From positions 1-9,071 of the forward strand of contig JAITPB010000184.1 of the NCBI GenBank assembly GCA_031289625.1: 9,071 bases of DNA. Reading direction: 5' to 3'. The translations under genes were made by a program, and so were the position numbers. Position 1 is the first letter of the stretch. Every line of letters starts with the position of its first letter. The notes below the pieces were generated by a model, which did not search any database, was not told the origin of the DNA, and was given only the letters and a program-made list of their open reading frames with translations. This DNA is from Clostridiales bacterium (GTDB lineage Bacteria > Bacillota > Clostridia > Lachnospirales > WQUN01). Of the stretch, positions 7,120 through 9,071 are shown in pieces.

Positions 7120-7171
7120 GCCTTCTTTCCCCAGCAACCGGATTTGTACAGTATATTCCGGGAAAGAAGGC
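7120..7171 (-). promoter_or_regulatory. 12-bp inverted repeat that could mask the peptidase RBS
   Basis: GCCTTCTTTCCC (7120-7131) is the exact reverse complement of GGGAAAGAAGGC (7160-7171), with a 28-base loop. In the transcript of the minus strand the downstream arm contains GAAAGAAGG, the ribosome binding site of the M23 gene, so folding would hide it. The repeat is directly visible; the regulatory role is inference. Confidence 0.5.
7150..7155 (-). promoter_or_regulatory. Possible -10 element TATACT before the peptidase gene
   Basis: Read on the minus strand, TATACT matches the sigma-A -10 consensus at five of six bases. No good -35 lies at 16-18 bases. The nearest, TTGACG at 7184-7179, is 23 bases away, which is too far for a normal promoter. 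Confidence 0.25.
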
Positions 7172-7191
7172 GCTAGAACGTCAATGCGAGC

Positions 7192-7242
7192 GTTTGCGAG
7201 CATTCGCGCATGTTTGCGAGCATTCGCACGCGTTTGCGCGCG
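7192..7242. repeat. 20-bp tandem repeat (2.5 copies) with internal dyads
   Basis: GTTTGCGAGCATTCGC begins two 20-bp units at 7192-7211 and 7212-7231, which differ only in the last four bases. A partial third unit, GTTTGCGCGCG, follows at 7232-7242 and ends at the stop codon of the P-loop gene. Each full unit contains the small dyad GCGA-GCAT-TCGC. Related GCGAGC words continue to about 7186. The period of 20 and lack of an open frame argue against coding. It could bind a protein or be replication slippage. Confidence 0.85.
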
Positions 7243-7659
7243 TCAGGCTACCAGCAGTTTTTTCACTTGATCAGGCAAATCGTCCGCCCTGCAGTTCATA
7301 CTGAGAACAAACTCCACATCATTGTGCGCCGAAAGCGATTCCAATTTGGAAATCAGTTTAAGCAAGCCATCGTCGTCCAAGGTCTTGATAATGTTCGTCA
7401 GGCCGTCCACATAGATGCATTTGATATCGTTATCTTGAGACAGTACGCCGCATACAAAACCGATGAACTCACGATAATTGGAAAGAGGAAAGCCGCCCGT
7501 CTCCACGAAACGGATATCATAGTGCAAATCATAAATATGCCGTCTGTCGTCGTCAATAAAAACCAGATGCCCGTCCGTAGATTTTGCGTTCTCATTCGCC
7601 ATACTGATCAATTTTTTAGTCTTGCCTTCCCCCTTACCGCCGGCGATAAACTGAACCAT
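7243..7659 (-). CDS. Small P-loop NTPase-like protein of unknown function
   Basis: This 138-residue protein begins VQFIAGGKGEGKTKKLI. The segment G7-x4-G12-K13-T14 is a Walker A motif, and CIYVDG (81-86, with D85) resembles a Walker B strand. The order is consistent with a single minimal RecA-like fold: FIDDD (34-38) as a second strand, then a late strand FVLSMN near the C-terminus. It has no membrane segment or signal peptide. I recall similar uncharacterised proteins in Clostridia, sometimes labelled PilT-like, but no function is established here. The start at 7659 is chosen over the longer frame from 7707 because AAGGAGG lies 9 bases upstream and the motif begins immediately after. It has its own promoter, and the M23 peptidase gene lies 130 bases downstream on the same strand. 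Confidence 0.82.
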   Translation of the reverse strand: MVQFIAGGKGEGKTKKLISMANENAKSTDGHLVFIDDDRRHIYDLHYDIRFVETGGFPLSNYREFIGFVCGVLSQDNDIKCIYVDGLTNIIKTLDDDGLLKLISKLESLSAHNDVEFVLSMNCRADDLPDQVKKLLVA

Positions 7660-7668
7660 TTCAAATCT

Positions 7669-7675
7669 CCTCCTT
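7669..7675 (-). promoter_or_regulatory. RBS AAGGAGG deciding the P-loop gene start
   Basis: On the minus strand AAGGAGG lies 9 bases before the ATG at 7659. The alternative longer start at 7707 has no such site and would coincide with the predicted transcription start. Confidence 0.85.
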
Positions 7676-7689
7676 AAAGCATGAAATGA

Positions 7690-7707
7690 GTGAACGCTCC
7701 CGCTCAC
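7690..7707 (-). other. Hairpin at the predicted 5' end of the P-loop gene transcript
   Basis: On the minus strand GTGAGCG, loop GGAG, then CGTTCAC forms a 7-bp stem with one G-U pair. It starts about where transcription from the promoter at 7714-7742 should begin, so it could cap the mRNA. It lacks a following T-run and is therefore not a terminator for the upstream phosphoesterase gene. Confidence 0.5.
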
Positions 7708-7713
7708 AGGGAT

Positions 7714-7742
7714 ATTTTAACATGACTGACTACGCATTGCAA
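7714..7742 (-). promoter_or_regulatory. Sigma-A-like promoter for the P-loop gene
   Basis: On the minus strand, TTGCAA (7742-7737) is followed by a 17-base spacer and TAAAAT (7719-7714). The -35 matches at four of six and the -10 at five of six positions. Transcription should start near 7707, about 48 bases before the ATG. Confidence 0.65.
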
Positions 7743-7765
7743 CGGAAGAGTTTTGGCGCTTTTTT

Positions 7766-8602
7766 TCAGGCTGTGGCGGATTTCAGCGTCAGCACAATAA
7801 TCTGCGGGCGCGCGAACACTCTGGGTATATTGGAAAATGTGCCCGTTCCACGACTGACGAATACATCGGCGCCATCTTTTGATTTTGCCCACCCGGATTG
7901 GAAACGCCGCCCATAATCCGTAATGCTCCGGCGTAATGTAAGCGCGGGCGCCCACAAACCCAAAAAGGTGATCTGACCGCCGTGGGTGTGTCCGCTGAGA
8001 ACCAGATCCACATTGGCCGTGTCTTGGCGCATCGTTACATCTGGATTGTGCGCCACGAGCAGCACAAAATCATCTTCTTCCGCGCCCGAGGCCGCTTCGG
8101 CGATATTGGGGGAACGGTTCCATAAATCCTCCACGCCGCAGAGGTAAAGCCCCTCTTGAATTGCTGCCCCGCTGTTGGAGAGCGGGGTTATTCCATACTT
8201 TTCCATAGCGGCAAAGAGAGTCGGAAAATGATCATGATTGCCTTCCACGCCATAAATGCCGTCCGAAGCGCGCACCGCCGACAGAATTTCCATGGAACGT
8301 TCCGGCGCGCCGCTTTGAGAGGGGAAATCTCCGCCCAGCAACAATAAATCCGGATGATACGCATTAATTTTTTCCACGGCCTGGCGCAGTTTCTCCGCGG
8401 GCAGAGCGTGTGTGTCCGTAACAAAGGCAATCGTGTACCCATCCAGCGATGGGGTAATCTTTGGCGAGGCGTAAGCGACGCGCCGATATTCTATCGACCT
8501 GTCCAGCGTCAGCGCAGAAAAGACATGCAATAAAATGACGCTCCCGACAGCATAGGAGACAAACGCCCATAATCGCTTGGTCTTATGGTGAAAAACGTTC
8601 AT
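7766..8602 (-). CDS. Membrane-anchored calcineurin-like metallophosphoesterase (YkuE/YaeI-like)
   Basis: This 278-residue protein has one N-terminal membrane segment (about 12-32) after a basic stretch (HHKTKR) and a catalytic domain from about residue 53. All motifs of the dinuclear metal site are present: DTH (D63, H65), GGDF (D92), GNHDH (N122, H123), AHNPD (H185) and GHTHGGQ (H205, H207). The fold hydrolyses phosphodiesters or phosphomonoesters. Family members YkuE and YaeI act at the membrane, YaeI on UDP-2,3-diacylglucosamine-type lipid substrates, but the substrate here is unknown. The ATG at 8602 is preferred to that at 8644 because TGGAGG lies 9 bases upstream of it and nothing similar precedes the longer start. 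The gene is divergent from the secreted repeat protein, and the P-loop gene follows it on the same strand under its own promoter. Confidence 0.92.
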   Translation of the reverse strand: MNVFHHKTKRLWAFVSYAVGSVILLHVFSALTLDRSIEYRRVAYASPKITPSLDGYTIAFVTDTHALPAEKLRQAVEKINAYHPDLLLLGGDFPSQSGAPERSMEILSAVRASDGIYGVEGNHDHFPTLFAAMEKYGITPLSNSGAAIQEGLYLCGVEDLWNRSPNIAEAASGAEEDDFVLLVAHNPDVTMRQDTANVDLVLSGHTHGGQITFLGLWAPALTLRRSITDYGRRFQSGWAKSKDGADVFVSRGTGTFSNIPRVFARPQIIVLTLKSATA

Positions 8603-8611
8603 ACTCAGCAG

Positions 8612-8617
8612 CCTCCA
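8612..8617 (-). promoter_or_regulatory. RBS TGGAGG deciding the phosphoesterase start
   Basis: On the minus strand TGGAGG precedes ATG 8602 by 9 bases. The upstream in-frame ATG at 8644 has no purine-rich site before it, so the 14 extra residues of the longer frame are probably not translated. Confidence 0.8.
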
Positions 8618-8628
8618 GATTTGTTGGA

Positions 8629-8668
8629 TTGACAAAAACTGCATCTATGAATTTTCAGTAACTGTCAA
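8629..8668. promoter_or_regulatory. 40-bp interrupted dyad in the divergent intergenic region
   Basis: TTGACA-AAA-ACTG (8629-8641) mirrors CAGT-AAC-TGTCAA (8656-8668) around a 14-base centre, giving 6+4 complementary pairs with a symmetric 3-base mismatch. Both arms carry the -35 word TTGACA, one on each strand. The minus-strand copy is placed to serve the phosphoesterase gene, although no convincing -10 follows at 16-18 bases. It may be an operator for a dimeric regulator of the divergent pair. Confidence 0.45.
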
Positions 8669-8676
8669 ATACTATC

Positions 8677-8704
8677 TTCACAAGGATTCCTTTGATCCGA
8701 TAAT
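8677..8704 (+). promoter_or_regulatory. Sigma-A-like promoter for the secreted repeat protein
   Basis: TTCACA (8677-8682, five of six) is followed by a 16-base spacer and GATAAT (8699-8704, five of six). Transcription would begin near 8711, about 35 bases before the ATG at 8746, which has AAGGAGA 8 bases upstream. Confidence 0.6.
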
Positions 8705-8745
8705 CAGAGAATCCCCATTACAGTATGGAAAAGGAGAAATTGAAT

Positions 8746-9071
8746 ATGAAAAAAAATTATGGCATTTTTGTTTTGGCCGCGATTGGCTTGTTAAATTTCG
8801 CGCCGCTTACACCGGTGTTCGCGGCTGAAGTTCCGGCCATCGGCTCCATTGCGTGTGAGGCGGATTCTTTTTTAGGCAATGACGAAGCGTATCCGGTGGA
8901 AGCCGTGGAAGCGGCTTCAACCGCTATCACGCCCGATACGCAGCCCGCGCCTGTCAATCCCGGAACGACCACGCCTGACACGCAGCCTGCACCCATCAAT
9001 CCCGGAACGACCACGCCTGACACACAGCCGGCGCCCATCAATCCCGGAACGACCACGCCTGACACACAGCC
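8746..9071 (+). CDS. Secreted protein with 14-residue Pro/Thr repeats (3' end outside window)
   Basis: The first 108 codons are present and the frame is open to the window end. Residues 1-26 form a signal peptide: MKKNYG, a hydrophobic core, then PVFA with probable cleavage before A27 or E28. An acidic linker follows with one Cys (C37). From residue 63 there are tandem 14-residue repeats PDTQPAPINPGTTT (Val replaces Ile in the first), three full copies plus the start of a fourth. Such repeats form extended, hydrophilic and often glycosylated stalks between a secretion signal and a surface or wall-binding domain. The C-terminal domain that would reveal its role is missing. The ATG at 8746 is preferred over the in-frame ATG at 8725, which overlaps the RBS AAGGAGA. 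I do not recognise the family. Confidence 0.82.
   Translation, partial: MKKNYGIFVLAAIGLLNFAPLTPVFAAEVPAIGSIACEADSFLGNDEAYPVEAVEAASTAITPDTQPAPVNPGTTTPDTQPAPINPGTTTPDTQPAPINPGTTTPDTQ
8932..9071 (+). repeat. 42-bp tandem repeat encoding PDTQPAPxNPGTTT
   Basis: Units lie at 8932-8973, 8974-9015 and 9016-9057, with 14 bases of a fourth unit up to the window edge. The last 18 bases of each full unit are identical. Differences are nearly all silent, the exception being Val versus Ile in unit 1. High nucleotide identity makes copy-number change by slippage or recombination likely. Confidence 0.95.

Noticed and set aside
7150..7184. TTGACG plus TATACT as a promoter for the peptidase
   Set aside because: The spacer is 23 bases, well outside 16-18, so only the -10 is kept as a weak candidate.
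7192..7242. CRISPR-like short repeats
   Set aside because: The units are contiguous with no spacers, only 20 bp long and 2.5 in number, and no cas gene is nearby.
7690..7707. Terminator for the phosphoesterase gene
   Set aside because: The stem is short, has a G-U pair and is not followed by a T-run. It fits better as a 5' leader hairpin.
8603..8644. Longer N-terminus of the phosphoesterase from ATG 8644
   Set aside because: There is no RBS before 8644, whereas TGGAGG precedes 8602. The extra residues also run into the putative dyad.
8757..9065. Minus-strand frame with GVVVPGLMGAGCVS repeats
   Set aside because: It is the mirror of the 42-bp repeats. The plus frame has an RBS, a promoter and a signal peptide, while the minus frame has none.

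Overview
The window looks like a chromosomal stretch from a moderately GC-rich Bacillota (Firmicutes), most likely Clostridia. The grounds are strong AGGAGG-type ribosome binding sites, use of TTG and GTG starts, sigma-A-like promoters, a YfiB/YfiC-style heterodimeric ABC exporter and a small Clostridia-type P-loop protein. This placement is inference from gene style, not from a marker gene. The two membrane-fusion proteins leave open a diderm lineage such as Negativicutes.

Bases 2-6124 (+ strand) form a compact export operon whose 5' end lies outside the window. It holds the C-terminal tail of a HlyD/EmrA-like adaptor, a complete lipoprotein adaptor with a very long coiled-coil hairpin, two half-size ABC exporters overlapping by ATGA, and a GNAT acetyltransferase. 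The ABC pair is a textbook asymmetric heterodimer: the first subunit carries Asp and Gln in place of the catalytic Glu and switch His, and the second has normal Glu and His but a deviant ISQGQ signature. The operon ends at a perfect 18-bp stem terminator (6152-6192) that also serves the convergent gene.

Bases 6216-8602 (- strand) hold, in transcription order, a membrane-anchored YkuE/YaeI-like metallophosphoesterase, a 138-residue P-loop protein with its own sigma-A-like promoter, and a membrane-anchored M23 peptidase starting at GTG. A 130-bp gap upstream of the peptidase contains a 20-bp tandem repeat and a 12-bp inverted repeat that covers the peptidase ribosome binding site. From 8746 the + strand encodes a secreted protein with 14-residue Pro/Thr repeats, cut by the window end. 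The space between it and the divergent phosphoesterase holds a 40-bp dyad and a good promoter.

I see no mobile element, CRISPR array, tRNA or rRNA. No clearly new multi-gene system is evident. The features most worth a second look are three tandem duplications packed into 161-314, the two-adaptor plus asymmetric-ABC arrangement, the repeats and possible RBS-masking hairpin before the peptidase gene, and the repeat-bearing secreted protein.
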